Notes under the pieces: generated by a model | Told to the model about the DNA's origin: nothing | The model's input: only the letters and a program-made list of their open reading frames with translations | The model's database searches: none | In this document: in pieces, positions 7,785 to 15,405 of the stretch | Layout: each line of letters starts with the position of its first letter | Position numbering within the stretch: position 1 is the stretch's first letter | Source of the DNA: Oscillospiraceae bacterium | GTDB lineage: Bacteria > Bacillota > Clostridia > Oscillospirales > Oscillospiraceae | Assembly: GCA_015068245.1 (NCBI GenBank) | Contig: SVKU01000007.1 | Location: forward strand, 1 to 64,000 | Length of the DNA: 64,000 bases | Reading direction: 5' to 3' | Program-made: the position numbers and the translations under genes

Positions 7785-8803
7785 TACCGTTCACCGTCCC
7801 TTGAAATGAGATAAATAAAGAAAGGTGCGCCAATAAAAGAAGTCAGGATACCTATGGGTATCTCCGTTGCCAAAAGATTTCTTGAAATGTCGTCAACCAG
7901 CAGCAGGAAAATTCCACCGAACAGCATGGATGCAGGCATTAGATGGCGGTAGTTGTTGCCAACCAGTCTGCGGGCCAGGTGAGGAATAACAAGGCCGACC
8001 CAACCAATAACCCCGCTGACAGCCACACTGGCGGCAGTTACCAGAGTGGAACAGAGAATGACCACGGATCTCAGTCTCTTGGCATTTACGCCCATGGTTT
8101 GAGCTTCCTCATCACCAAAGGTGAGGATATTTATGCGCCATCGCAGTAAAAACAGGGGGATAAGTCCGATTGCCATGGGAATAAGGGCGAATTTGACATC
8201 GTCCGGTGACGTGCCGTTAAGGCTGCCCATGAGCCAGTATGTAATGGCAGGCAGTTGATCGTCGGGGTCAGCCACCAGTTTGATAAAAGATGTTCCGGAC
8301 GATACCAGCGAACCTATCATTATACCTGCCAGTACAAGCCCCAACACACGTTTGCCTTTGGCCATGCTGCCTGTATAGATAACTACTGACACTGTGACAA
8401 TGCTGCAAACGAATGCCAGAACGATGGTCATGGTGCTGCCAAGATCAAGCAAAATCGCCAGTGCGGCACCGAAAGCGGCACCGGAAGAAGCACCAAGAAT
8501 GTCCGGGGCTGCCATGGGGTTCTGGAACACGCCCTGATATGCCGATCCTGCTGCCGAAAGACAGCAGCCCACCAGACACGCCATCAAAATACGGGGAAGC
8601 CTGTGCTGCAGCAGCAGGGATTCCTGAACAGGTTCCCAGAAAGGCTCGATGTAAACAAGTTTTGAGCCGATTATGCCAAAAAGTTCTTTCAGCCCGATAG
8701 GGTATCGGCCAAATACCACAGAACCGATGATGGCAACGATGAGGGCAGCAAACAGTATAGATATTATGGCAGAATAGGAAAGCTTTTTTTTATTGTTTGT
8801 CAT
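7781..8803 (-). CDS. FecCD-type ABC transporter permease
   Basis: 340 residues with about ten hydrophobic segments. The family hallmarks are 'RLPRILMACLVGCCLSAAGSAYQGVFQNPMAAPDILG' near the N-terminus (shown by position about 60-100) and 'GFVGLVIPH'-like 'GWVGLVIPHLARR' later on. The start at 8803 was chosen over an upstream in-frame codon at 8872 because GGAG lies 8 nt before it. The upstream codon would fall inside the leader terminator hairpin. First gene of the transporter operon. Confidence 0.9.
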   Translation of the reverse strand: MTNNKKKLSYSAIISILFAALIVAIIGSVVFGRYPIGLKELFGIIGSKLVYIEPFWEPVQESLLLQHRLPRILMACLVGCCLSAAGSAYQGVFQNPMAAPDILGASSGAAFGAALAILLDLGSTMTIVLAFVCSIVTVSVVIYTGSMAKGKRVLGLVLAGIMIGSLVSSGTSFIKLVADPDDQLPAITYWLMGSLNGTSPDDVKFALIPMAIGLIPLFLLRWRINILTFGDEEAQTMGVNAKRLRSVVILCSTLVTAASVAVSGVIGWVGLVIPHLARRLVGNNYRHLMPASMLFGGIFLLLVDDISRNLLATEIPIGILTSFIGAPFFIYLISRDGERY

Positions 8804-8820
8804 AAGCTCACTCCAAAACA

Positions 8821-9006
8821 AAAACGGTCTGTTTTGTGGAAAAGATAACACAAAACAGACCGTTGGCAACAATTACAGCGGTTTGATTGTCTCCTTCTCC
8901 AACGCGGAAAGCCGATACGTTTCCATATCGACTCCGGGGGTCATACCGACCCCGGCCTGAAAGTCATAGGCAGTGCCCTTAGACCGGCAGGCTCGGAAAC
9001 ATTTAT
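8821..9006 (-). promoter_or_regulatory. Structured 5' leader ending in an attenuator; candidate Moco/tungsten-cofactor riboswitch
   Basis: About 190 nt lie between the promoter and the permease gene. On the minus strand the 5' part contains CCGAGCC, GGGCACTGCC, ACTTTCAGGCC, a GGGGTC/GACCCC hairpin, a CGATA-TGGAAACG-TATCG hairpin and GGAGAAGGAG. These are compact, mutually pairing blocks that recall the Moco RNA motif. The 3' part (8821-8864) is a 16-bp terminator stem (AACGGTCTGTTTTGTG and its complement) followed by T5GT4, directly before the ribosome site. A ligand-controlled transcription attenuator is strongly suggested. The class is from memory of the motif and needs a covariance-model search; a cobalamin class fits worse because its box is absent. 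Confidence 0.6.
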
Positions 9007-9018
9007 GAATTTAATTAC

Positions 9019-9047
9019 ATGATAGAATAAGTCTATCACAATGTCAA
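9019..9047 (-). promoter_or_regulatory. Promoter of the ABC-transporter operon
   Basis: On the minus strand, TTGACA (9042-9047), a 17-nt spacer and TATCAT (9019-9024). Transcription would start near 9012, just ahead of the structured leader. Confidence 0.8.
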
Positions 9048-9051
9048 GGGG

Positions 9052-10599
9052 CTATTTTTCATGCATCGCCCGGAATTCGCTGGGACTTACTCCCACAGCG
9101 TCTTTGAATCTGGTATAAAAGTAGGAGTAATTGCGGAATCCGCACCTTTCGGCAGCCTCGCCGATGGGGATAGAGGTGGTCTGCAAAAGTCGCTTGGCTG
9201 TTTCAAGGCGAAGATTGAAGATGTATTCCGTCAATGTCATACCGGTGCCGTTTTTAAACATTCTTGCCAGCGCACTCTGGCTCAAGTGGACTTTGGAGGC
9301 CAGTTCCTGACGGGTTAGTTCATGGCTGAGGTTGTTGCGGATATACTCGGTGATTTCACTGAGCTTGTCCTGCCGGGTGTCTGCGCTGCCAAGGTGTTTG
9401 GAAATCTCACCAACCGACCAGAAAATCCAGTTCAACAGCTCGGAAAGGGAATCGGCGGCATCGTCCCAGAGGGTATCGAATTTTTCGTTGTCGAACACGA
9501 CGTGGGCGGGAACACCTTTTTCCTGCAGGACCACATACAGTATCTGCTGAAAATCGTGGCTGAATCTTCGCAGGTTTTCGAAAGTCAGACGGTTGGCTGC
9601 AGTTGCCTGAAAGAAGTATTCGGTGATGGAAATCAGCAGGGGATCGTACTCGCCGGACAGCAGCATGTCCTTCCACAAGGCAAGGTCGGGTTCTTTGGTT
9701 GGAGTGCCTTTGCCGGGAACACCGAAACGGAGGAACATCAGCTTTTCACCTGTTATATTTTCGCGGCTGAGAGTGACAAGGCTTTCAAACATTTCCTCCA
9801 GACCTTCTGCATGAGTGCTTTCTCCAATGCAGCAGCAAGCTGATACGGAAAACAGCCGGCTGCATTCTTCGTTGAAACTTATGCAGTCCTCTGTGATTTT
9901 TGCAACTCCGTGATCCTGATGACACAATGCCACCAGTGTATCGTCCTTGACTTGAAGCACAACGCCGGAGTATTTCAAAAGCAGCTTACGGGCCACATTC
10001 TTTATCATGGAAAGGGTGATCATTTTTTCCCGCATGGTCATTTCCTGACGCCACTCTTTAATCTCGATCAGCACAGGCACAACAGTCAGATCTTCGCTGT
10101 TGAGCCGGATGCCCTTTGCCATGAGCGGGATATCTTTGATTATGCCTGCGAGCACGTCCTGCCAGAATTTTTCTCTGAGGAAATTCTCAAAATCTCTGGC
10201 AAACAGCTGGTATAACGGGAGCTGGGAATCGGGATCGGATTCGGAAATGAATTCCATAGCTCTTTTCATGGTATCTTCAAAGTTGTCCTTGACCACGGGC
10301 TTGTTAAGATAGATTTCGCCCATATTGCCGTTTATAGTCATATATGCCTGACGTTCTATTGAATAAAGCGGCACAGACAGGGCAACGCTGCTGCTCAAAA
10401 GCTGCTGGGCCATGGACGGCTCAAGCTGTTCAGGATCATAGATCGCAAGCTCATAGTCGGATGAGACGAGGTTTGCCTCGGCACCGACTGCGTCACGGCA
10501 GTGGTCAATGCTCAGTTTTTCGGGGAAGAGCTGGTCAGCCAAAGAAATTATTGTTTCTGCGGTATCCTGTTCGGAAGTAATAAGTATCAGTTTTGTCAT
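9052..10599 (-). CDS. AraC-type regulator with receiver-like N-terminus
   Basis: 515 residues. The N-terminal about 120 residues resemble a response-regulator receiver (hydrophobic strands, 'AIYDPEQ' at the usual phospho-Asp strand, 'LNKPV' at the conserved Lys). A middle region of about 280 residues is unrecognised. A C-terminal AraC/XylS double helix-turn-helix follows ('LSQSALARMFKNGTGMTL' and 'ERCGFRNYSYFYTRFKDAVGVSPSEFR' type motifs, last about 100 residues). The layout is that of YesN-like regulators. No histidine kinase is adjacent. It is divergent from the flavodoxin pair, its likely target. ATG 10599 was preferred over an in-frame TTG at 10611 because GGTGAT lies just upstream. Confidence 0.85.
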   Translation of the reverse strand: MTKLILITSEQDTAETIISLADQLFPEKLSIDHCRDAVGAEANLVSSDYELAIYDPEQLEPSMAQQLLSSSVALSVPLYSIERQAYMTINGNMGEIYLNKPVVKDNFEDTMKRAMEFISESDPDSQLPLYQLFARDFENFLREKFWQDVLAGIIKDIPLMAKGIRLNSEDLTVVPVLIEIKEWRQEMTMREKMITLSMIKNVARKLLLKYSGVVLQVKDDTLVALCHQDHGVAKITEDCISFNEECSRLFSVSACCCIGESTHAEGLEEMFESLVTLSRENITGEKLMFLRFGVPGKGTPTKEPDLALWKDMLLSGEYDPLLISITEYFFQATAANRLTFENLRRFSHDFQQILYVVLQEKGVPAHVVFDNEKFDTLWDDAADSLSELLNWIFWSVGEISKHLGSADTRQDKLSEITEYIRNNLSHELTRQELASKVHLSQSALARMFKNGTGMTLTEYIFNLRLETAKRLLQTTSIPIGEAAERCGFRNYSYFYTRFKDAVGVSPSEFRAMHEK

Positions 10600-10728
10600 T
10601 TCAATCACCAATAACTATATTACCACAACATACCGAAAAAACAAATATTATTGGCCGAAAAACTAATACATTTGTATTTGATTTGGCGATAGAATATATG
10701 CTGAAAGAATGTGGAAAGGAGTAGAACT

Positions 10729-11637
10729 ATGAGCAAAAGAAAAGCAATAGTTATGTATGGCAGCCTTACCGGCAACACAGAGCTGGTTGGCAAGGCATTT
10801 GCCGAAGTTCTTGAGGAATACGGATTTGAAACCAGATGCGAAAAACTGGTGGCCGGCAAGGACTGGAGCGATGACCCCATCGATTTGAAAGAATATGATA
10901 TCGCAGTTCTGGGTTCCCTTATTGTGGCAGGTCTGCCCTATAAGGAAGTATATATGCTGCTTGGCCTTCAGGGCAACCGTACTCTTATGGGCAAGGGCAT
11001 GGGCGGTCCGCCTCCCGGAGAAGAGGGCGAAAGTCTTATGGGCCGCACCAGAGGCGGCATCCCCGGAATCGTTGCCCCCGGTGTCGGTACCGGTAACCCC
11101 GGCGCAAAAGGTGACCCGGCAAAGACCATTTACGGCGTTGTTTACACCACCTATGGCGGCAGCGGCGTAGGCCCTCCGGAATGTTATGGATCGCTGGAGG
11201 TCATGGAAGAACTGTTCCGAGTCAACGGCGTTCGCACCGTAGGCAAGTTTGCCTGCCCCGGTAAAGAGATGCGCCACGAAGCTGTCGATGGCTGCGCTAA
11301 GGAGCTGAACATGAACATCGCAGATGCTCAGGCGATGCTGCAGCGCTGGTCGGTAGCTCCCGATAGCGAGGAGTTTACCTCCATGGCTCCGGAAAAACTG
11401 GCGGTTATTGAAAAATATATGGCTGTTGAGGACGACTATTCTCAGCTTGAAGGCAACGATCCTCTTGGTATCGGCAAGCCCGGCTCCAGCTTCTGGCACT
11501 ACGATATGGCCAAACGTCCCAGTCAGCGAGACCTCACAAAAGCAAAGATATTCATGGCAGAGATAATTGAGGACTACTTCCTCACCACAACAGGCGATCC
11601 CAGACCTCCCTATGCCATGTATACTTGTATAAGCTAA
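10729..11637 (+). CDS. Flavodoxin-domain protein with short Gly/Pro insert
   Basis: 302 residues. A flavodoxin-like FMN domain opens the protein ('IVMYGSLTGNTELVGKAFAEVL', residues about 6-27, with the phosphate-loop SLTGNTE intact). After the 'AVLGSLIVAG' strand comes a Gly/Pro/Met-rich stretch (about 85-125, GGPPPGEEGE) before the fold resumes at 'IYGVVYTTYGGSGVGPPEC'. The C-terminal third shares 'VGKFACPGKE' and 'KRPSQRDLTKA' with the next gene, so the two are paralogues. The start has AAAGGAG 8 nt upstream. It probably carries electrons or FMN for the flavoenzymes nearby; the partner is unknown. Downstream gene follows after 20 nt. Confidence 0.8.
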   Translation: MSKRKAIVMYGSLTGNTELVGKAFAEVLEEYGFETRCEKLVAGKDWSDDPIDLKEYDIAVLGSLIVAGLPYKEVYMLLGLQGNRTLMGKGMGGPPPGEEGESLMGRTRGGIPGIVAPGVGTGNPGAKGDPAKTIYGVVYTTYGGSGVGPPECYGSLEVMEELFRVNGVRTVGKFACPGKEMRHEAVDGCAKELNMNIADAQAMLQRWSVAPDSEEFTSMAPEKLAVIEKYMAVEDDYSQLEGNDPLGIGKPGSSFWHYDMAKRPSQRDLTKAKIFMAEIIEDYFLTTTGDPRPPYAMYTCIS

Positions 11638-11657
11638 GTCAGAAAGGAAGCACAATT

Positions 11658-12929
11658 ATGAAATACACAGGAAAATATGTATTCTCCATGCCCACTCCCA
11701 GCGGCGACAGAGAAAGCACTCTGCTGCTTCGCAACTACTACACCGGTAAGTATCACGGCACTCTGCTGGATTCTCATGGCAGCAGCAGCATCGTAACCGA
11801 TTTTGCCGAGACCGAAAAGGGATTTACTTTTAAATCTCCCCTTGGCCCCTCCAGTGCGGTTTTCGCATTTGACGTTGAGGGCGACAGCTTTTCCGGCACC
11901 GTTACCGTTGATCAGGGCGACAAGGAAGCCAATGTAGTTCCCACCTCCGGTAAGATATCTGCCATCACCGCAGAAGACGACAAGATGTATAAGTGCGACT
12001 ATAAGTTCAAAGCACTCATCATGTATGCCTCCATCACCAAGAATACCGAAAAGATCGCTAAGTGCTTCAAGGAAACCTTTGAACACTATGGTTGGGAAGT
12101 TGACTTCGAAAGAATTACCAACAAGTCCGGCAAGCCCAAGGTAAGCTATAAGGATTACGACGTTGTCTGCCTCGGAAGCCCCATTATTGCCGGCAGCCCC
12201 ATGGCCTGTGTTATCAAGGCTTTCAGCCTTGGCGGTGGCACCGATCTGGAAGACAATGTTGCCAAGAACGCTGAAGCAGGTCTTGGCTTCAACGCCGGCG
12301 GTGTTGGTCTCAAAGGCCCCGGCGGCCCCGGCGGCGATATGCCCGGTGGACCCGGAGGTCCCGGTGGTCCCGGAGGTCCCGGCGGTCCCGGCGGAATGCC
12401 CGGTGGCCCCATGCCCGAAGGCATGCCACCCATGGGCGGCGGCGATGCAATGCTCGGTGGCGAACCTCCTGTTGACGAAGGTGGCCTGATGTATGCCGGC
12501 GGTCCCGCACCTCACGGCACCTACAATCCTCTGGGTATCGTATTCACCACCTACGGCGGCGGCTTCTATGGTTCCAACGAATGCCTTGCAACCCTTGAAG
12601 TTCTCAAGCTGTACCTTGAACTGTCCAGCGTCAAGGTAGTTGGCAAATTCGCTTGCTGCGGCAAGGAATTCGGCCCTGCCGGTCTGGATGACGGCGTAAA
12701 GCCCAGCCTCATGGGTCCCGGTTCCATCGATGATCCCGTTTACTACAAGGATGCTGACGGCAATTATCACGCAGGCTCCTACTTCTTCCACACTCATATG
12801 AACGACAAGCCCTGCGAAAGAGATTTCCAGAAGGCTCGTGCGCTTGTTTCCGATCTGGTGGAGGATTACTTCTATTCCTACGACGGTATCCGCAAGGACG
12901 TTGCTTCCCAGTACATTTCCATCAGCTAA
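11658..12929 (+). CDS. Flavodoxin-domain protein with N-terminal beta domain and long GGP insert
   Basis: 423 residues. Residues 1-105 form a beta-rich domain I do not recognise. A flavodoxin-like domain follows ('ALIMYASITKNTEKIAKCF', about 119-137); its phosphate loop lacks the usual Gly (SITKNTE). At about 205-270 a long Gly/Pro/Met insert is packed with GGP repeats. It lies between the same two strands where the upstream paralogue has a shorter Gly/Pro stretch. The fold then resumes ('GIVFTTYGGGFYGSNEC') and ends with 'VGKFACCGKE' and 'DKPCERDFQKAR'. AAAGGA precedes the start. Co-transcribed with the upstream flavodoxin. Confidence 0.8.
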   Translation: MKYTGKYVFSMPTPSGDRESTLLLRNYYTGKYHGTLLDSHGSSSIVTDFAETEKGFTFKSPLGPSSAVFAFDVEGDSFSGTVTVDQGDKEANVVPTSGKISAITAEDDKMYKCDYKFKALIMYASITKNTEKIAKCFKETFEHYGWEVDFERITNKSGKPKVSYKDYDVVCLGSPIIAGSPMACVIKAFSLGGGTDLEDNVAKNAEAGLGFNAGGVGLKGPGGPGGDMPGGPGGPGGPGGPGGPGGMPGGPMPEGMPPMGGGDAMLGGEPPVDEGGLMYAGGPAPHGTYNPLGIVFTTYGGGFYGSNECLATLEVLKLYLELSSVKVVGKFACCGKEFGPAGLDDGVKPSLMGPGSIDDPVYYKDADGNYHAGSYFFHTHMNDKPCERDFQKARALVSDLVEDYFYSYDGIRKDVASQYISIS

Positions 12930-12940
12930 AAAACCTCCAA

Positions 12941-12972
12941 AAGTTCCTCGCCCCAGGGCGAGGAACTTTTTT
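12941..12972 (+). terminator. Terminator of the flavodoxin operon
   Basis: AAGTTCCTCGCCC pairs perfectly with its complement and is followed by a T-run. Confidence 0.9.
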
Positions 12973-12982
12973 GATAACCCGA

Positions 12983-13010
12983 TTGACATATATGAGCGTG
13001 GAAATATAAA
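12983..13010 (+). promoter_or_regulatory. Promoter of the solute-binding lipoprotein
   Basis: TTGACA (12983-12988), a 16-nt spacer and TATAAA (13005-13010). A second -10-like TATAAT occurs near 13021 without a good -35. Confidence 0.65.
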
Positions 13011-13070
13011 AGTGATAGTTATATAATATAAGATGTATTTGTATACATACTATTTAAGGAGGAAAGACAA

Positions 13071-14849
13071 ATGAAAAGATTGCTTACACTGCTTCTGGCA
13101 GCAGCAATGCTTCTGGCAGTGCTTGCCGGCTGCGGCAGCAAGACGGAAGAACCTGCTGCTCCCGTTGAAGAACCCGAAGCCGTTGTTGAAGAATCTGCCC
13201 CCGCAGAAGAAGCTCCCGCTGAGGAAGAACCTGCAGTAGATGCTGAAGAAACCGAAACAAGAGAAATCTCCTACATGGAATCTCTCGGCTACATCAGCGA
13301 CTATGAGGCCGACAAGCTGGCCGAAGAACTGGGCATTCTGCCCACCTCCCAGTACTTCCCCCTGGAAGAAACTGAGACCATCACCGCCACCCATGTTTAT
13401 GCTCCTTTTGTTACCCAGTATCTGCCCACCGGCGACATGAATGAAAAGCTGGTTTTTGCTGAGTACGAAAAGATGACCAATGTTCACGTTGACTGGACTG
13501 CTATCTCCATGATGAACGCTTCCGAGCAGTATCAGCTGCTTCTGGCTACCGGCGACTATCCCGACCTTATCTTCAGCTATGGCGGATTTGTTTCCAACGC
13601 CAGCTACGAAACTGCTGTTGAAGACGATATCCTGCTTGACCTGACCGATATCATTCCCCAGTACTGCCCCAACTACAACTGGATGCTTTCCAACAACAAC
13701 GAAGTCCGTCTGGGCGCTATGACCTCTGCCGGCTATATTCCCGAATTCATCGGCGTTGAGGTTGGTGTCAATATTTACAATGCCGACTACGTCCGTCAGG
13801 ACTGGCTGGACGAACTGGGCATGGAACTGCCCCAGACCTACGACCAGCTCCATGATCTGCTTGAGATCTTCCGTGACGATTATGGCTGCTCCTGCCCCAT
13901 GTGGATACCCGACAACGGTATCGACGACAAGCTGATGCCCGGTTTCGGTGTTACCAACGGCTGGTACTTTGACGAGGCCGGCGAAATGGTTTACGGCCCC
14001 GTTCAGGAAGGCTACAGAGAGTATCTGACCCTTATGAACCAGTGGTACGAAGAAGGTCTGTTCTCTGTTGAGTTCATGGCTCTGAACAACGACTTCGATG
14101 CCACCTCTGCCGCTCTTATCAACAACAGCGAAGTTGGTGTATTCTTCACCAAGTTCGACACCCTGGCAGACTTTGACGCAGAAAGCAGCGGCGATCCCGA
14201 CTTTGCCGTAACTCCCATCGGCTGCATGACCAAGAATGAAGGCGACGTTATCGAGATCCTTGCTATGGAAGAACGTACCTACAATATGGGTCAGGGCTGG
14301 GCGATGACCACCTCTATCGACGAGGAAAATATCGAACTGGTTGCCCGCTGGTGTGACTTCTGGTACACCGAAGCTGCCAGCATGCTGGCCAACTACGGTC
14401 TTGAAGGCGAAACCTATGTTTATGATGAACAGGGTCGCCCAGCATGGACCGATGTTATCGTTAACAACCCCGACATCAGCTTCCAGCCCGCTGTTGCAAC
14501 CAACATGCTGTACAGGGGCGGCGGCTATGTCTCCGATGCATGGAAAGAACTGCAGGCCTACTCTGACGAACTCATCGAAGCTGACCTGGCAGCCTGCGCA
14601 AACCAGGTTGGTGGCCGTCACCTGCCCTCCAGCATGGAAATGACCGGCGACGAAGAAAGTGAACGCGCCATGTATATGACCGATATCGAAACTGCCCTTG
14701 AGGAGAACACTCTCCGTTTCATCACCGGCGAACTTGATATCACCGATGACGGCGCATGGAACTCCTTTGTTGAGATTATCGAAGGCCTTGGCCTTGATAA
14801 GGTAAAGGCTATTCAGGAAACTGTTTACGAAAGACATATGAACAGCTAA
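13071..14849 (+). CDS. Extracellular solute-binding lipoprotein (LplA-like)
   Basis: 592 residues. A lipoprotein signal with lipobox L-A-G-C (C21) is followed by an acidic Pro/Ala/Glu-rich linker (about 25-62). A large family-1 extracellular solute-binding domain follows ('YPDLIFSYGG', 'GWAMTTSIDEENIELVARWCDFWYTE'-type motifs near the end). Such proteins normally deliver oligosaccharides or related ligands to an ABC permease pair, but no permease or ATPase gene is adjacent. It therefore either serves transporter genes elsewhere or acts as a sensor. The ribosome site is AAGGAGG. It carries its own promoter and ends before a hairpin at 14881-14912. Confidence 0.8.
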   Translation: MKRLLTLLLAAAMLLAVLAGCGSKTEEPAAPVEEPEAVVEESAPAEEAPAEEEPAVDAEETETREISYMESLGYISDYEADKLAEELGILPTSQYFPLEETETITATHVYAPFVTQYLPTGDMNEKLVFAEYEKMTNVHVDWTAISMMNASEQYQLLLATGDYPDLIFSYGGFVSNASYETAVEDDILLDLTDIIPQYCPNYNWMLSNNNEVRLGAMTSAGYIPEFIGVEVGVNIYNADYVRQDWLDELGMELPQTYDQLHDLLEIFRDDYGCSCPMWIPDNGIDDKLMPGFGVTNGWYFDEAGEMVYGPVQEGYREYLTLMNQWYEEGLFSVEFMALNNDFDATSAALINNSEVGVFFTKFDTLADFDAESSGDPDFAVTPIGCMTKNEGDVIEILAMEERTYNMGQGWAMTTSIDEENIELVARWCDFWYTEAASMLANYGLEGETYVYDEQGRPAWTDVIVNNPDISFQPAVATNMLYRGGGYVSDAWKELQAYSDELIEADLAACANQVGGRHLPSSMEMTGDEESERAMYMTDIETALEENTLRFITGELDITDDGAWNSFVEIIEGLGLDKVKAIQETVYERHMNS

Positions 14850-15191
14850 GCTTGATTAAATAAAAAAAGAGCCGTCTAAAGGGAGTTGGTCATAGGAATA
14901 TGACCAACTCCCTGAGACTGTCAAAAAAGCTCCCTCTGATGAGGGAGCTGGCGCGAGAGGTCAGCTTTGCTGACCTTAGCGACTGAGGGAGAGAAAAAGT
15001 GCGATAAAGCGTTTGTTTAATGCTGGAATTGTATGTAACTGTGCGGAAATCTCTCCCCCAGTCAGCTTCGCTGACAGCCCCCTCGTCAGAGGGGGCTTAG
15101 AAACCACGTTCTTTGACAAGCTGACATTCCCGAAGCCAACGGCTTCGGGAATGCTTTTTGGGGGAAGAAACATTTTGAAAATTGGAATGAT
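14850..15191. other. Gene-free stretch with hairpin, MITE-like element and terminator
   Basis: A 14-bp stem (14881-14912, GGGAGTTGGTCATA and complement) follows the solute-binding gene but lacks a clear T-run. The MITE-like element 14919-15118 comes next. A terminator hairpin (about 15125-15160, CATTCCCGAAGCC/GGCTTCGGGAATG with T5) closes the region. Open frames across it are repeat sequence. Confidence 0.65.
14919..15118. mobile_element. MITE-like element, 200 bp, with terminal inverted repeats
   Basis: The ends are TGTCAAA (14919-14925) and TTTGACA (15112-15118). Inside each end is a matching block in inverted orientation: a CTCCCTC...GAGGGAG hairpin, then a GTCAGC-TTTGCTGAC type palindrome, then 'ACTGAGGGAGAG' or its complement. 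The arms are imperfect copies. The central about 45 bp is AT-rich and non-coding. Elements with this CTCCCTC/GTCAGC signature are widespread in gut Clostridia. Confidence 0.65.
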
Positions 15192-15356
15192 TCATCGGTC
15201 ACAGCTCATGCTGCTGCAGCCGGCACCGCAGGCTCGGCAGTTGCCGCCGCAGGAACAGGAGCTTTTACCGTTCTTTTTGTCGCTTATCATTTTTACCACA
15301 ATGGCGATAAACACTGCCGCAACGATGGCGGCCACTATAAAGGTTGGAAGATTCAT
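15192..15356 (-). CDS. FeoB-associated Cys-rich membrane protein
   Basis: 54 residues. One transmembrane helix (about residues 5-21, 'FIVAAIVAAVFIAIVV') is followed by a short Lys-rich stretch. A Cys-rich tail follows with six cysteines in CxC, CxxC and GC patterns (about 34-52). This matches the small proteins found directly after feoB in Firmicutes. It begins 50 nt after the FeoB stop with an AGGAGG-like ribosome site (plus-strand CCTCCT). It probably assists ferrous iron passage or FeoB stability at the membrane; the exact role is unproven. Confidence 0.85.
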   Translation of the reverse strand: MNLPTFIVAAIVAAVFIAIVVKMISDKKNGKSSCSCGGNCRACGAGCSSMSCDR

Positions 15357-15405
15357 AAAAAACCTCCTGTCTTGTTGGAATAATTAAGTAAGATATCAGA
15401 AACGA

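Noticed and set aside
8821-9006. Cobalamin riboswitch
   Set aside because: The conserved B12 box is not found; other blocks fit the Moco-type motif better, although only a covariance search would settle it.
15013-15387. 124-residue plus-strand frame
   Set aside because: It consists of MITE sequence and the complement of the FeoB-associated Cys-rich gene.
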